DNA from: Zerene cesonia
Lineage: Eukaryota; Arthropoda; Insecta; Lepidoptera; Pieridae
Direction: 5' to 3'
Assembly: GCF_012273895.1 (NCBI RefSeq)
Contig: NC_052114.1
Span: 3,286,001 to 3,350,000 of the forward strand
Length of the DNA: 64,000 nucleotides
Positions 33,801 through 48,800 of this stretch are shown here, piece after piece. How positions within the stretch are numbered: position 1 is the first letter of the stretch; the number at the start of each line of letters is the position of its first letter. Position numbers and translations under genes: made by a program. The notes under the pieces are model-generated. The model saw only the letters and a list, made by a program, of their open reading frames with translations. It was not told the origin of the DNA and ran no database searches.

Positions 33801-36800
33801 TAATTGTAGAACATACTAAGCGTAGACGCTAAAGCGAGGTTTTCTACAGCTTATGTGTTAATCCAGATTAACCACACACAGATGAAATATACCAGTATAT
33901 ACACTATTTTCATTCAAATCCGTTTAGTAGTTTCTGCGTAAACATTCGTCCTCCTCGCCTCACAAACGCTGATTTTTTTTTTAACAAAACTAGCTTAAGA
34001 CAATAATTTAAAGAATGAAATAAATAATTTGAATTTGAAATACAACACGTGTTCGGACCCAGCGTACCTTCTCCTGCGAGATGCCGACGAGCGAGTGTCC
34101 GTCGACGGAGAGCAGCTGGTCGCCGGCCGCCAGGCGCCCGTCCGCCGCCGCCGCGCCGCCCGCCACCACCGACTTTATGTAGATGCCCAGCTTGCTCTGG
34201 CCCGCACCCTGCCGAGTTATATTTAGCTATTGGTCAACTGCCTCTATAGTTCTTACCAATACTTATATGATACTAGCTGAACAGTCCGCGGACGAAACCG
34301 CGAGCTTAAGTATTTTTATAGCTAATTTGTACTTGAAACGGTGTTTGGTACTCTACACATGCGTACATTCATCCATCTTCACAAACTTCCACATTTATTA
34401 TATAAGTAGGAGAAGCATATTGACTGATTGATTGACACTGATTCGAAATTCATGTAATTCCTCACTTGTCGATTATTTATTATACTGCATATATCACAAT
34501 TAAAAAGACAAGTTAAAGTCAGTAGACAGAGACGCTTTATTTTTGCACCTAACTATTCTAGAATAAATGTTTGTGTGTTCGCAATGTTTGTGTGACAGGT
34601 GGCGCTGGAGCGCACGCACCTTAGCGGCGACGATGCTGAGCCCCATGCCGCTGGTGTTCTTGTGCAGCTGGATGATCTGCGGGCGCGGGTCGGGCGCGCG
34701 GCGCGGCGGCGCGCCGTACGCGTGCATGTACACCGTCCACAGCCCCGCCGCGTGCGGCTGGTGCGCGAGCCGGCACAGCCCGCCGCGCTGCAGCGGCGCC
34801 ACGAACTCCGCGAGACCTGCAAGGTTATACGCGTCTTACGTTGTGCTTTCTTACTACAACTATGCATTTAGAAATTGGTAACAAAATACAATTTATATAG
34901 TGAATCAACAGAATATGAAAAAACAAAGCTTAAGTTTAAACTTAACTTGCGACACTAATAGATGATGCAGAATAAATTGGATTGCATCGATGTGTTCGTA
35001 AATAGGCTAGTTTGAGTTAAATAAAATTCAGGTTATTATTAAAATAAAGTAAATATTACAATGGTTTCTATTTACCTGGTGGAACACCTCGAACCACTTC
35101 AGCGCTGAATCCATCACCAGGAATCAGTAGAGCTGCGCCCAACCATTCGTTCTCTTCCAACCTTATCTGTATGTCAAATATTATATTAACATTTTATTTA
35201 GTGCAATAAATTTTCAATGTAAATGATAATATACCATAGAAGATGAGAGAAATACTCCCTTGAAAACTTTTTGCGTGCCAAATTTTAGTCTTGAATTTTT
35301 GGCTCTAAAATTTTAGTACAAAATCCAATTTACGAACTGATTAATAAAATGATATATGGTCTCAATGAAACATTTTATCAGTTGAACATGAATCCAGAGC
35401 ATAAAAACACGCTCTTTTTAACTTCACTGTATTATTGTAGGTTTTTTTTAAGGACCACACATTTTGACCCAATTTAAATGGACAAATATAATTCAATTTT
35501 TGTATACTTATCAAGGATCGCTTACAATACAAAAATTAAATGAGTTTATGAGAAATTCTCATTAAATGAGTTTATTCATCATTATCCCCATTAAGAAACA
35601 ACTAAATAATTCCCTTACGTATACTTTGCATGTAGGTGTGCATGATAATAAAAAGCGTTTTTATAGGTTATTTAAACATTGCGTGCATTGATGTATATCG
35701 CGAGCGCGCGCGCGTACGCACCTCGCGGCCGTCGGCGCGGTAGAGCTCGTCGGCGAGCGCGCGCGCGTGCGCCACGGCGGCGTCCAGCAGGTCGGGCGGC
35801 AGCAGCGGCGCCAGCAGCGCGCGCACCTGCACCGAGTTCAGCTTGAAGCACGCCGCCAGCGCCGCGCGCACCTCCTCCGCCGTGCGGTACTCGCCTTGGA
35901 TCAGCCGCGCTGTGCCATTCGTACACTGATTAGTTAGTTACACCTAGTTTTTTTTGATAAGTTGAAAATCAAAGAAGCTGTATGTGAAAATTAAAAAAGT
36001 AAAATTTTTACTATTTAATATAAACCATTAAAATGGATATAAACATTAACAAAACAATGCACTAACCGGCCTGGTGCGTGCGCGCGAGGTGGCAGTCGGC
36101 GGCGAGCTCGAGCCCCTGCCGCTCGGCCCACGCGGCGAGCAGCGCCAGCCGCGCCGACAGCGCCGCGCCCCACCGCGCGCTCACGTTGCTCGGCTCCGTC
36201 ACCAGCTGCACGTCAGACAATGCTTCATATTGCATTACACATTCCATTGCAACACAAGGTTTACTCTGATATAGATAAACAATTATTATACTTTGTACTC
36301 TTTTTTTAGTTTAATATGACGAAATCACAAAATGTTATATATTTGGTAGAAACAGTTCAGTATTTTTAAATTATTTTTAAATCTCGGACAAGGTAAGGTC
36401 TAAAAAAACCTCACGTAAACCTTAGAACGTGACTGAAGCGCACCTTATTGAACGCAATCGCATTGATGAAATGGAACAGATGCGAGAACAGCTGTATGGT
36501 GAGCGCGGCGTTGACGCGGCAGCGGCGCAGCAGCACCATAGCGGCGGCGAGCGCTTGCAGCACCGGCGCGGTCGCCTCGGTGCCGTCCGCCGGCGCGCCG
36601 CCGCCGCGCGCCAGCTCCGCCACCGCGCCGCGCAGCTCCTCCGCGAAGCACGACACCAAGTTGCTGAAATACCGAAACCAGTTCCAGTTTCAAAATTGAT
36701 ACCGAATAATATAAAGCACATACCGCACATTCCAATTTCAAATTTGTTTATTTGAAACCAAATAACAAAGCACGAAGTTAGGGGACATTGACACATGTCA

Positions 36801-39800
36801 TTGTCACTGCTCATGTCATTGTGTGTTAACGCCCGCTTCCACGCATAAAGTAAATGAATAATTTGGATAAAAAATCCACAAAAATAAGAAAGGTAGATTA
36901 ATTTTACTTGCTCAAGGCAATTTTATACAATAAATAAGGTTAATATAGTAGATTAGAAATAATTCAAAAAGCGAATACTTATAATAAAAGTTTAACAAGC
37001 ATCAAAATTATATTGATTATGCAACTAGTTTTATATTAATACCACTAGTTTCAAGAAAAAAAAAAATATGTGAAATCCTTTTTTATGACATTTGGAAATG
37101 TTTAATAAGTTTAAATAAAAAGAATGTTTTTTTTTTTTTATGTCACAGCGGGCAACTGAGCTGGTGGTTCGCCTGATGGTAAGCGATCACCACCGCCCAT
37201 GAACATTCGCAGAGGCTCAGACCTCTGAGAATGCGCTGCCCGCTTTTAAGTGATAAGGGATAAGGAAAGGATTGATGACTGGAAAGAAGGAATGGACTGG
37301 GAAGGGCTAGGAGAAGGAAATAGGCCTCCGGCTGTGTTAATATACTGACCTGAATGCATTTTGTACAGTTGTAGGCAATAGTTCCTGTGCTTGAGTTGAA
37401 AACGACGATATGTGTCGGTCACATTTCAGGAAGTGCAACAGTTCACTAGCGTTCGCCATCCAAAACGCTTGAGCGGCGGAATCGGTGCATCGTTCCTGCA
37501 AATAATTCATGAAAAATGTTTTAATATTAAGACATCAATACATATAATAATATTAAAATATTTTACGTCAGAATCTAACAAAAAAGAACTATAATTTCAA
37601 GGACTCTATTCTGTCACCTAAGTTCTATAATAAAAAAATACATTACCCCTCATAAATCGGCAGAAGAACAAGCTGTCGATATAAATAACAAGATATTAAG
37701 GGGTCCAAAGTGGGCCGTGACAAGAATCAAATTACCTGAACGGTGGCATGTATGAGCGTCGCGACGTGATGTAGGAAAGCTGTCAATTTGTGAGCCCTCT
37801 CGGTCGGCGTCAACTCGGGCCGGTAGTGGGTTGATGCGCGATATCTAAAATAAGTTTATCAAATATTAACACGCTTGCTTACTTACTACTTTATCGTATA
37901 TTTTCTCTTGCTGCCGGATTATTATTTTATTTTTATTTAATAAACAAAAATTCAAATTCTAAGTTTGTTTCCTAAATTCTTTCGAGAAATATTCGTCGTA
38001 ATCATTATGGACTACAAATTTTCAATAGCCGTATTATGAATGAATTATTCGGTGTATTTCTTTAATTTACTTTATTATATAACAGGATCAGAAATAACTC
38101 AGTGATTAATGTCTCCAATTTCAACAAATCCAAGGACCAAAAAGTACCACTCCTACCAACCAACTTGAAACCTAATAGAATACCAGAGTGTGCAGACAAA
38201 GTAGAACCCTTATTGAAACGTAAAAATCTGTGTGGCATCAGGTGTCGGGTACCTAGCGCACAAGTAGAGCGTGTAGACGGGCGCCAGCTTGAAGGCGGGC
38301 GCGTGCGGGTCGAGGCGCGTGATGACGGCCGCGAGGAACTGCGCCTGCCCCGCCTCCGGGAACTCCAGCACCGCCGGCAGGATCGCCTCCTGCCCCGCCC
38401 GCCAGCTGCCGCCGCTCCTGATACATGATATACCATTTTGTACCAGTGGGACACAACTAAATAAACACATGTGCAAGTGTTTTCATGCGTTTGAATTTAG
38501 GTAAATATTTCACGTTGAGAAACGAAAGAGGGGAGGGGAGACGCCCCGTGTTCACGATCGATGGAACGGGATATGTTCGTAGAACACGAAGGCAATATAT
38601 TTGTAGATTTGTCGGTTTGATAATGAAGAGATCAGTAGAGATGATTTTGTTTCCATATAATTAATAATTTGCCGCATGTCGGTTTTAATTGCATTGATTT
38701 CTTGATGTAAGGATTTTCATCCATCGCCTGGAAAATATTCCAATCCAACTAATTAATCCGTATAAATTATAAAGATGGTTGAAAATGATGGAAATATTAA
38801 TTATGTGCTATTATTAGGTAAATAACAATAAACATATAGGAAAACGTAGTTATCCAAAAATATGCATTTTGCGACGTAATAAAAAACGAGAAGGATAGAG
38901 TAGTTTTTTTTTTAAACGTTAAAATTTTGCCCCATCTAAATAAATGTCTATAATATTTATTAAGTATTGTTTAATCTTGATATATTGTTTAGTTAATTAA
39001 AACGTTTCTTAAGACATTTTAGATTCATTTATTGGCACAGGTATATTTTAAAGTTAAATACAAAAATATACTATTTACTAGCTGAAAGCCCCGGTTCGCC
39101 CCGGTAGTCATTTGTCGTGATTAAAATAATATAAAGTATCTTTTAAGTAGGTAAAACAACACATAGTTTGCATATTCGATTAAAATCGGTTGACTAGTTT
39201 AGACGAACAACGTGATACGTAATTTATATATATGAAGATTAATAAAAAATTACTGGAATTAATTACCCATAATTAATGTGACATAATACCTTGCTAAACA
39301 ATTAAGTGTTTTTTTATGTCTTCGTTTTAATTTTTTTGATAAATTTCTTTTTTATAAATATTAACGTAGGTACAATACAAAATGTCTTTATACAAGACGT
39401 ACAACTTTTAACAAAGGTAACATTTTCATAAAGCAATTTATTCAAAAGCACTTCAACTACAAAGTTTCATCGCGCGATGCCTTTAATTGTACTATTAAAA
39501 TTATTCGAAAGCTAATGCTCAGAGAAGATACTACACCCTTAGTTAGCTCTTATTAATTTATATTTCAGGACGAAAAGCGGACGTTATTTCACATAAAAGA
39601 TGACGCAAACAACACGAAATATGTTTATAGTTAGATATACAATTGTACTGAAAAAATAGTCTTCTCCCAAAAGTACCTCATTGATTATCCGGTTTTATAT
39701 ATAACAAGAAATCCTTTCTAGTAAGCCCGGTGATCTCTTGTACCTTGTAAATTAATTTAGCGGACCCGTATTCGGAGTAATTTAAGAAAGTTTTCCCTTA

Positions 39801-42800
39801 ATCCCATGAGAGTAGGAAACCGCAAGCGTGGCGGGAGTACCGAAACTTCTTTGCAAATATGTACATAAATTGTTTACGTCGATATATTATCTACTTAATA
39901 CGATATAAAGATACATACTGAATTATTATAGTACCTAAGTGTCCAAATATAATAAACTTCTGCTATGTACATAAGGTTAAAAAATTATTAATTAATATAT
40001 ATTACAACATCTATCAAGCACTGCTCAACATTCGTAACAATAAACATGTACATACAGTATAAAAAAAAAACAGAAAAAAGTTAGCAAAATGACAAATAAC
40101 AAAAACGAAATAGCAAGCAAGGGTACCTGTTCTCGTGCCCGGAACCGCCGCTCTTGGCGCTGCATATGCTCTTAGTCTCGACATTGCCGTCCAGGTCGAA
40201 CGTGGTCTCGTAGTTGTCCTTGTACTGCGCGTGCGCGTGCGCGTGCGCCCGCGCCTGCTCCTGCTCGCTATACACACCGGAGTGCTCGTCCCTCGCGTAC
40301 TCGTCCTTCGAGTCGGACACCACGAGCGACTCGTTGTCGAGCTTCAGCGTGTTGTTGTTGTACGGCTGGTGGTCGTTGTACGCGTACGTGTCGTGCGAGC
40401 CCGGGCTGCCCGCTCGCGCGAACTCTGCGTCGTTCGCGTTCGAGTTCGTGTTCGTGTTCGCGTTCGCGTTCGCGTCCGGCGCGTGCTCCGCCGCGTGCGA
40501 CGCGAGCGACGCGGGCGACATGGCGCCGCTGTCCGCGCCCGACCTAGTGTTCGAATAGACAAGCGCATGTTCCGTGAGCCAGTGACACACATGCAAAATA
40601 AAACAATGGATGACGACATACAGCACAAGCGTTCGGATTAAACAAAATATTAAAAAAAATATATATTAATGAGTGTTCGTGTCATGATACTAAGTTGCTG
40701 ATCTAGTAGTTTTAAGGTGACATCTACATTCTAACTAGACGACATCGATAAAAAGTTAGATGAAGACATATAGGAAAGTGTACCTGTCGTATATCGAACC
40801 GGAGCCGTAGTGTTGCGACTGAGTGAGGTTTCTGTTGATGAGGTTCTCTTGGGCGGGGTCCACGAAACGGAACGTGGAGACGCGCCCAAATTTCAGCAAG
40901 CAACCGTGCTAACGAATATAAAACGTACATTTCATTTCATTCTTAAAATAGGCTAACAATAAAACTGCAAATTGTCTGAAAAAAGATTTACCTTGTTGCT
41001 TTACCCTAGTAAAATGATATTTCGCATGATTATCTACATCAACAATACACCTAAAAGTAATTTTTTATGTTGAAATTTAATACAGGGAGTATTATTTTAG
41101 ACAACGTAGTTTATAATATTAGTAATTCCTTCTAACATAGTCCAAACAGATATGATATATATAAACAGTTTCTTTTCTATTTTAATTTCATTTTTTTGTA
41201 TTAAAAATTTTCTTCTGCATAATATTTTTATTGTGGGAGTCGAGCACGCTTCGGCACGAATTGGGCCAGCTCGCACCGGGGAAGTACCACACCCCCACAG
41301 AAAACCGGCGTGAAATAATAGCTTGCTATTGTGTTTCGTACGGTGAATGGGGGAGCCGGAGGCCCATATCCTTTTCCTTACCCTTCCTTTATTCCTGTCA
41401 TCAATCCTTTCCTATTCCCTTCCCTATTAAAGTCGGCAATCCATTTGTAGAGGCGAATTCTGCAATTGACCTTACGCCTTTTCAAATGTTCATGGGCGGT
41501 GGTAGCGCTTACCATCAGGCGACCCACCAGCTCCATTGCCGACTATGCCGACTTAAAAAAATAAAAATGTTCAACAGCTCAGTATTGAAATCGATAAGGT
41601 TGCATGTAATGAAATTCATTAGCATACATGGATACACATATTATATATATTATAAGTACATGAATAATTAATATATTAATTCATACAAGCACCTATTATC
41701 TATAATAATAACAAATAGTAGTTTGAAATTCATCCCAAGGGATTAACATAATAATTATAACCAATTTACATACTAGCACGCACATTATTATATATTACAT
41801 ATTATTCACGTCCGTAGTCTATATTGAAAATTAAACAGTATACATAACAAGCACGTGCATGAAATTATATTCTTAGTAATCTGAAATAATTATTCAAACC
41901 ACATTGCCGTTATAACCACCAAAGTTTAATTCGTATTATACATACCCTCTAAAGGGATGGCGGCTAATTCTGAATATTTTATGAAGAACCGCTCTACATT
42001 CCCACACAATTATATTCTTTTAGCATTCAATAAACACCAGCGAAACCCCACGTACTATATTGATTTCCAGGAAACATATTACACACGTTAATAATATAAT
42101 GGAATATTATTTCATCGTGTTATTACGTAGGATAAGGCACGTTGATTTGAAGGAAATATGCTAGGCGTGAAGAAGAGACAAACAAACAGAAAGTATACTT
42201 TGCCATTTATAATATCATTAGGGATAAGATTAAGCATATCTTATTTCATTGGTGAGGATGAAAAATATCACGGATTTATAAGCAATAAAATAATTAATTT
42301 CAATTGGGATTTGAAAAAAAAGCATAATGTTGATGTGGCAATTTTTAATTTCAAAAATTATTTAATTTAAACCTCTATCAAATAACCAATTATCTATCTG
42401 AAAAATAAAAAGTAAAAACACATTACACATATTCAAACATTTCGTTTAGGACCGACCCTACTCACAGGAATTCATTTATAAACCATTTTCGAATTTACGT
42501 TACCACGAAAAAGATCGTATCCAGCGATAACGTGCCTCACTACCCTTTGTTGCGTATATATATATAAGTACAAAAGTATTTTCCAAACATTCATTCACTC
42601 ATTCATTAACGTTCTTCGTTCACGGATTCCCTCAAAGCTACAATACCTGCAGCCTCGCGGTATGCATAGTCCTCCGCCCGTTGACGTACACGTGCGCGTC
42701 CGCATGCAGCGGCGTCACCGTGTAGCCGCCGCCCTCCGCGCCCGCGACCACGCAGTGCCGCGGCTGTATCGACGGCCCGTACAGCTGGAGCGCTGTGCCG

Positions 42801-45800
42801 TTGCCCGAGCCCACCTATTGCAAATAAATTTATGTTATGAAAATCTATTGCGAACGGCCTATATCACTCGAAAAGGATCTTTTCTCAGTAATGCTACTTA
42901 TAAGCACATGTGGATTACCTTTTTTCATGGTATTTTTTATATACGTAGAGCGTTTGAGTTAAATATTTAGATAATACTATTGTTTAGATACTAGCCGATC
43001 CATGCTTTAATATTAAAATTATTTTTTACTTTATTAAAATTTTCCAATAAAGGAAAATCAGAAAAGAGAAATACCTTGTAAATAGTGGCTTTACTCGTGG
43101 TAAACTCTACTCTACTCGTGAAATGAAAAAATTTGAACTTAGAATCGGTCCAGTAGTTCCTGAGATTAGCGCGTTCAAACAAATAAACTTTTTAGCTTTG
43201 TTATTAGAAATTAAAGGCTTTTTAACGGACTTTAAACGCGATTAATCATAATATAATTTAAACCAACGTTTCGAACACTTTATAGCGAGCGTGGTCACGG
43301 GGAAACTGTTATGTTTATGTTATTAGATCTTAAAAACAGCCAACTTTACTGCAGGTACAGCGATAAGTCTGACTTCTTCGTCTGACAGACTTTTTAAAGA
43401 TTATCGAGTCTGCGATAACGGTGCGTAATTTGAGATGTTAAAAAAACGAACAAAGTAAAGCTCCCAAATTAAATTACTTTTTGAACTTATTTAAACAGAT
43501 GTTTTACTACTTTATTTGTTATTTAAATCCAGTGAAAACTCATGTAAACAGTAGCTATTTATTTGTACAAAACCACAATTTAGACCACTGTAATTCAGAA
43601 TGAAAGTGTAAACTCATCGCTTTGTTAAGTTATTATGATAAATAGCGGTACTTTTCGAGCAAAAATTTAACAAAGGTTATACGATTCATATCTAATAGAA
43701 AATTAACTTAATAACAGTATCTGTTCTTAAATGCATGTATGAAAGTAAGATTCGATGTTCTTGATAAGTTCGATGATGCCGCAACACGTTATATAAAATA
43801 AAATATAGTTTAAAAAAAACTAAAAAACACGCTTTTCAAGCACATCAAACTAAAAACTATAAAATAATTNNNNNNNNNNNNNNNNNNNNNNNNNNNNNNN
43901 NNNNNNNNNNNNNNNNNNNNNNNNNNNNNNNNNNNNNNNNNNNNNNNNNNNNNNNNNNNNNNNNNNNNNNNNNNNNNNNNNNNNNNNNNNNNNNNNNNNN
44001 NNNNNNNNNNNNNNNNNNNNNNNNNNNNNNNNNNNNNNNNNNNNNNNNNNNNNNNNNNNNNNNNNNNNNNNNNNNNNNNNNNNNNNNNNNNNNNNNNNNN
44101 NNNNNNNNNNNNNNNNNNNNNNNNNNNNNNNNNNNNNNNNNNNNNNNNNNNNNNNNNNNNNNNNNNNNNNNNNNNNNNNNNNNNNNNNNNNNNNNNNNNN
44201 NNNNNNNNNNNNNNNNNNNNNNNNNNNNNNNNNNNNNNNNNNNNNNNNNNNNNNNNNNNNNNNNNNNNNNNNNNNNNNNNNNNNNNNNNNNNNNNNNNNN
44301 NNNNNNNNNNNNNNNNNNNNNNNNNNNNNNNNNNNNNNNNNNNNNNNNNNNNNNNNNNNNNNNNNNNNNNNNNNNNNNNNNNNNNNNNNNNNNNNNNNNN
44401 NNNNNNNNNNNNNNNNNNNNNNNNNNNNNNNNNNNNNNNNNNNNNNNNNNNNNNNNNNNNNNNNNNNNNNNNNNNNNNNNNNNNNNNNNNNNNNNNNNNN
44501 NNNNNNNNNNNNNNNNNNNNNNNNNNNNNNNNNNNNNNNNNNNNNNNNNNNNNNNNNNNNNNNNNNNNNNNNNNNNNNNNNNNNNNNNNNNNNNNNNNNN
44601 NNNNNNNNNNNNNNNNNNNNNNNNNNNNNNNNNNNNNNNNNNNNNNNNNNNNNNNNNNNNNNNNNNNNNNNNNNNNNNNNNNNNNNNNNNNNNNNNNNNN
44701 NNNNNNNNNNNNNNNNNNNNNNNNNNNNNNNNNNNNNNNNNNNNNNNNNNNNNNNNNNNNNNNNNNNNNNNNNNNNNNNNNNNNNNNNNNNNNNNNNNNN
44801 NNNNNNNNNNNNNNNNNNNNNNNNNNNNNNNNNNNNNNNNNNNNNNNNNNNNNNNNNNNNNNNNNNNNNGAAGTGGGAGAAAAACGGGTGTGAGTTACAT
44901 ACATACAAACATACAAGTGAAGCTAATAAAAGCGTGTTAAAAAAAACAAGAACACACGGTTCAATTGAATAATAAAACCGGCCAAGTGCGGGTTGGAATC
45001 GAGCACGAGGGATTCCGTGCCATCCATAAACTAAATTGGTCATCCATCCAATTTGTGACTGTTTTAACCGTGGCATCGCCTCGATCATTTATATAACAAA
45101 ACTACACAATCTCAGAAGCTTCATAAGTATCGCTATCACCATTCATTAGATACAACCGCTTGGTGACAGATGCACGGACGGACTGACGGACTGACTGACG
45201 GCCAGACAGACAGACGGACAGTGAAATCTTAGTAATACGATCCCGCAATTTTATCCTATGGTGCGGAGCCCTAAAAACTGTCTATTGTCACACACGACAC
45301 GATGATATAACTTTTGTATATAACACGTATGAGCTACAAGGAGTTTTCAAGCGAAAGTTAAACTTACAATTTGTTAAACATTTTTATCGCTATCTGTAGG
45401 CGAAATTTCAAAAAATTTGTAAAACTGTGCTCGTTTAAAAAGTATTCATCCTACTATCAAAGTGTAGAAGTAGAAAATATTATGATAATCTCATTGAGAA
45501 CATCCGCAATATTCTTTGCACACAATGACCTACTTTAAAGCGTATATTAAGTTGCCTACAGCTGAGAGCTGGAAGCTTTATCACTGTTAATCTTTTGCTT
45601 TCGTGGTTATTCTACGTTCTTAAAATTTCATTTTAGTACATAATAATTTAAAATTAACTTTGAAAGCTTGAACTTAATAAGTACCTCTCCAATTTTCCGT
45701 CATTTGAATTAAACCTCAAACGTCTACAATAAGGAAAGTGCGGGAGACCCCTGTCGTCTCGATCCCGTCTTATGAATTGGCGCGAGACAAATTCGATTAA

Positions 45801-48800
45801 AATTAAGTTGGTATGGAAGCTGTGTACAGCCCGTTGTACGTAGGCGATGTTGTTTGTTTTCCACGTGAGAAAGAACAAAATGGTTAAAATATGTTAATTA
45901 TGATCGCGAGCACGGGAATGTTTTCCGCAGCGTCCAATATAAATAGCAAAAGCTATCAGTTAAACAGCCAACCAGCAAAGTGTGGAAGGAATTCCTAGCT
46001 GAGGAGTGAATTTAAATAAATTTGTTTATTCATCGACTGTTACGAACTCGTACGTTTTTGCACTGAGAACGCGTTAACGTGGATCATTATTCAATCAATT
46101 TAACACAAATGTGTATGTAACCTTTCAAAATACGCAAATTATACCTCTCGATGTTGTAGTAGCAGATAACACAGAGCAATGTAAACTCTAAATACATGCA
46201 CGTTTTTATCTTTGCCTCGTTTTTTTTTTTTTCTTGAAGCAGCGTATCGCGTTTTGTTGTGAGAATCGAATTGTCTTTGTGCACGTCTTAATAGGTTAGA
46301 AGATACTGCATTGCGCTTCGTACTATAGACGATAGACAGAGGTCGGATCTTATTGTGATGCTAAGACGGTTAAGCTCGAAGCGCATTAATCAATTTAATG
46401 GCTCTGTTTAAACAAAACGTTAATCATCATTAATTGCGAAAAGGAAACGAAAAATGTCCTTGAGCTTTCGCTCAAGTAATTGTATGCAATATAGTATAAT
46501 GAGTGAATGACTTATCTAAATCCTAGGAAGAATTTGAGCTTTACTAATCTCACTTCGCAAAAAGCTGTAAATGCATTGTTTATAAAAATAAAGACTTTAA
46601 TCAAGTGTTTGAAATTGCACCCAGCATTAGGTAAAATCAATTTCAAAGGACCATATTAAGGCTTGTTCTGTTGTTATTTATGATCGAAGTTGTGCTGACT
46701 TAAAGAAAGACACCCATGTCGTCGTTTTAGTTTCATTATTTTCTAGTTATCCAAGTTTGTCTTGAACACGAAGCAAGCCGAAAGTGTTTGTTTAGACGTA
46801 TCTATAACCCAATTCTGGGTTATTGATTTCCTGTTGAACATTCGATCATTCTTTGTAGCAACAACGACGATTTGCAATCGGATATATTTTGTTTCATTGA
46901 ATAGTATAAAGTTTAAACTAATTTTTAGTTTTTACAAAGGTGTTTTAAATTTTTTTGTTTATATTCATTACTATACTATATTATGTTTTACAGTAACTTG
47001 GTGTTTAAGCAAACATAGGGTTCTAATTATGCCCTTATAAAATAATATCATATTAATCCAATAATGTAATCCATAAGGGCAAGGATAAAAATCTTAAGAT
47101 GTTACATTCGCATCACCTATCTTTATTTTACAGTATTACTAGCTGCACGCCCCGGCTCCGCCCGGGTTGTCATTTATCGTAATTAAAATTATTTGAACTA
47201 TCCTATCTCTCAAGTTGGATCGAACTGCACATGGTGTGCGAATTTTATTATAAACGGTTAAGTGGTTTTGGAGTCCATTGAGGACAAACATTGTGACACG
47301 AGATTTATATATATTAAGATTGAATGATTGCACATACGATTCGGTTCAATTCTCATATATACAGTGACGAATGACGACAAACACACAGTGGAATAAAAAT
47401 GAACTTTAAAAAGTACGACATCTCCATTTCTATGAAATTTACAGTAATGTCTAATTTATAGATAAATTCCAGTTATTGTTTTTATTTTTATCTCATTGTC
47501 AAGCTGCGATAGACACTTGTATCTATACTAACCTCGACAACGTCAGTGATGCGGACCCGTCTCCCGTTCTCGAGCGCGGCGCCGTCGGGCGTGACTTCTA
47601 TCAGCATGGGCTCGTTGCCGGGCCGAGCGCTAGAGCTGGCGTTCGAGCCCACCTTCTTCTTCCTGCGCCGCGGCTGGGCGTCCGACGGCCGCCGCCGCAC
47701 GTGGAACATTATAGAACCTACGATGACAAAATCTATATAAATTCTCGGGTCACAATCTTAGTTACCATACTCCTCCGAAACGACTGCATTGATTCTTATA
47801 ATTTTTGTGTGTATTACGGGTAGGTCTGAGAATCGGCCATATTTTTCTTACCCCTAAATGATAACAGAAAGGCAGAACAGCGTTTGCACGGTCAGCTAGA
47901 AACTTAAAAAACTTAAACTTAAGTAACTTAAAATATATGGACAGTGTATATCGTTCTGGAACACAGAGTAATTGTTCCCAAAGCGAACGCGTAGTGGGAA
48001 TTCAAGATATATGAGTATAGCATACTTTATCAATACATGGAACATGTAAATAATATATTTCTGTTCCCAAAACAATTTCTCTAAGAGGGTATACGGTATT
48101 TCATAAGTCGACCCAAGAGGCCGCTGGTGTAAATAACATGCAATTTAAAACATTTCGAAATAACACATAAGAAAGATGAGACGAGATTATTATGATAAAA
48201 TAATATGTTATTTTGGTATATTTAATGAAATAAACATTCTTAATCTAATATTTAGTCTATAATTATAAGAGGATCTACGAGTCAGTGACTAATGGGCCAG
48301 CTGACTGACAGAATAACCGGCTAATTGACAAAGAGCAGACTCATCGTGCATAATATCATAACCAAATATGAGTAGACTAAACCAGTTTATTTTTAATACC
48401 GCAATAAGTTTTCTCTTTTCTAATTCAGAAGTTCGATACATTGTATAAGTATAATGTATGAATGTTTTCATTAGCGATTCATAGCATATGTAATTTGTAT
48501 TTTTAACAATAACTAAGCCGCCCTTAAATTGTCAGAACTATATACTAATTTACTACCACCACACACGGGAGGCACTAGCGTTTAAATAAAAACAGAATCA
48601 CGAAAATCTGTTCACCTTAAAGTTATAAGGTAACAAAGGCAAAAAAAAAAAACAGACTAATTGATAAACTTCTTCGTTTTATATAAGTCTGTTGAAAACG
48701 TTACAAATCAAAGTTTTGAATTTGTATAAATACACCCAATTATAAGCGTCGTTAAACGTTTTATCCAGAAATTGTTGTTGCACAAACTACAGGTGAGGAA

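Larger units (their letters stand above)
24373..40126 (-). other. cno: Introns in the dense 3' half of cno
   Basis: Introns over 300 nt here are 24373-25172 (G-run block), 25309-25640, 25751-26097, 27471-27881 (microsatellite), 30190-31205, 32985-33437, 33559-34067 (degenerate repeat at 33826-33962), 34209-34619 (repeat at 34271-34412), 35167-35721, 36664-37349 (SINE-like repeat) and 38418-40126 (repeat at 39078-39240). Otherwise they hold AT-rich sequence in which I see nothing else. Confidence 0.75.
42815..47532 (-). other. cno: cno intron with assembly gap
   Basis: 4.7-kb apparent intron. Flanking exons join in phase and match afadin without missing text, so the 1000-N gap need not hide an exon. 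Contains repeats at 42986-43207, 44978-45277 and 47139-47320. Confidence 0.75.

Noticed and set aside
41231..41671. 146-codon + strand ORF
   Set aside because: It is a chance reading of the SINE-like repeat at 41235-41567.
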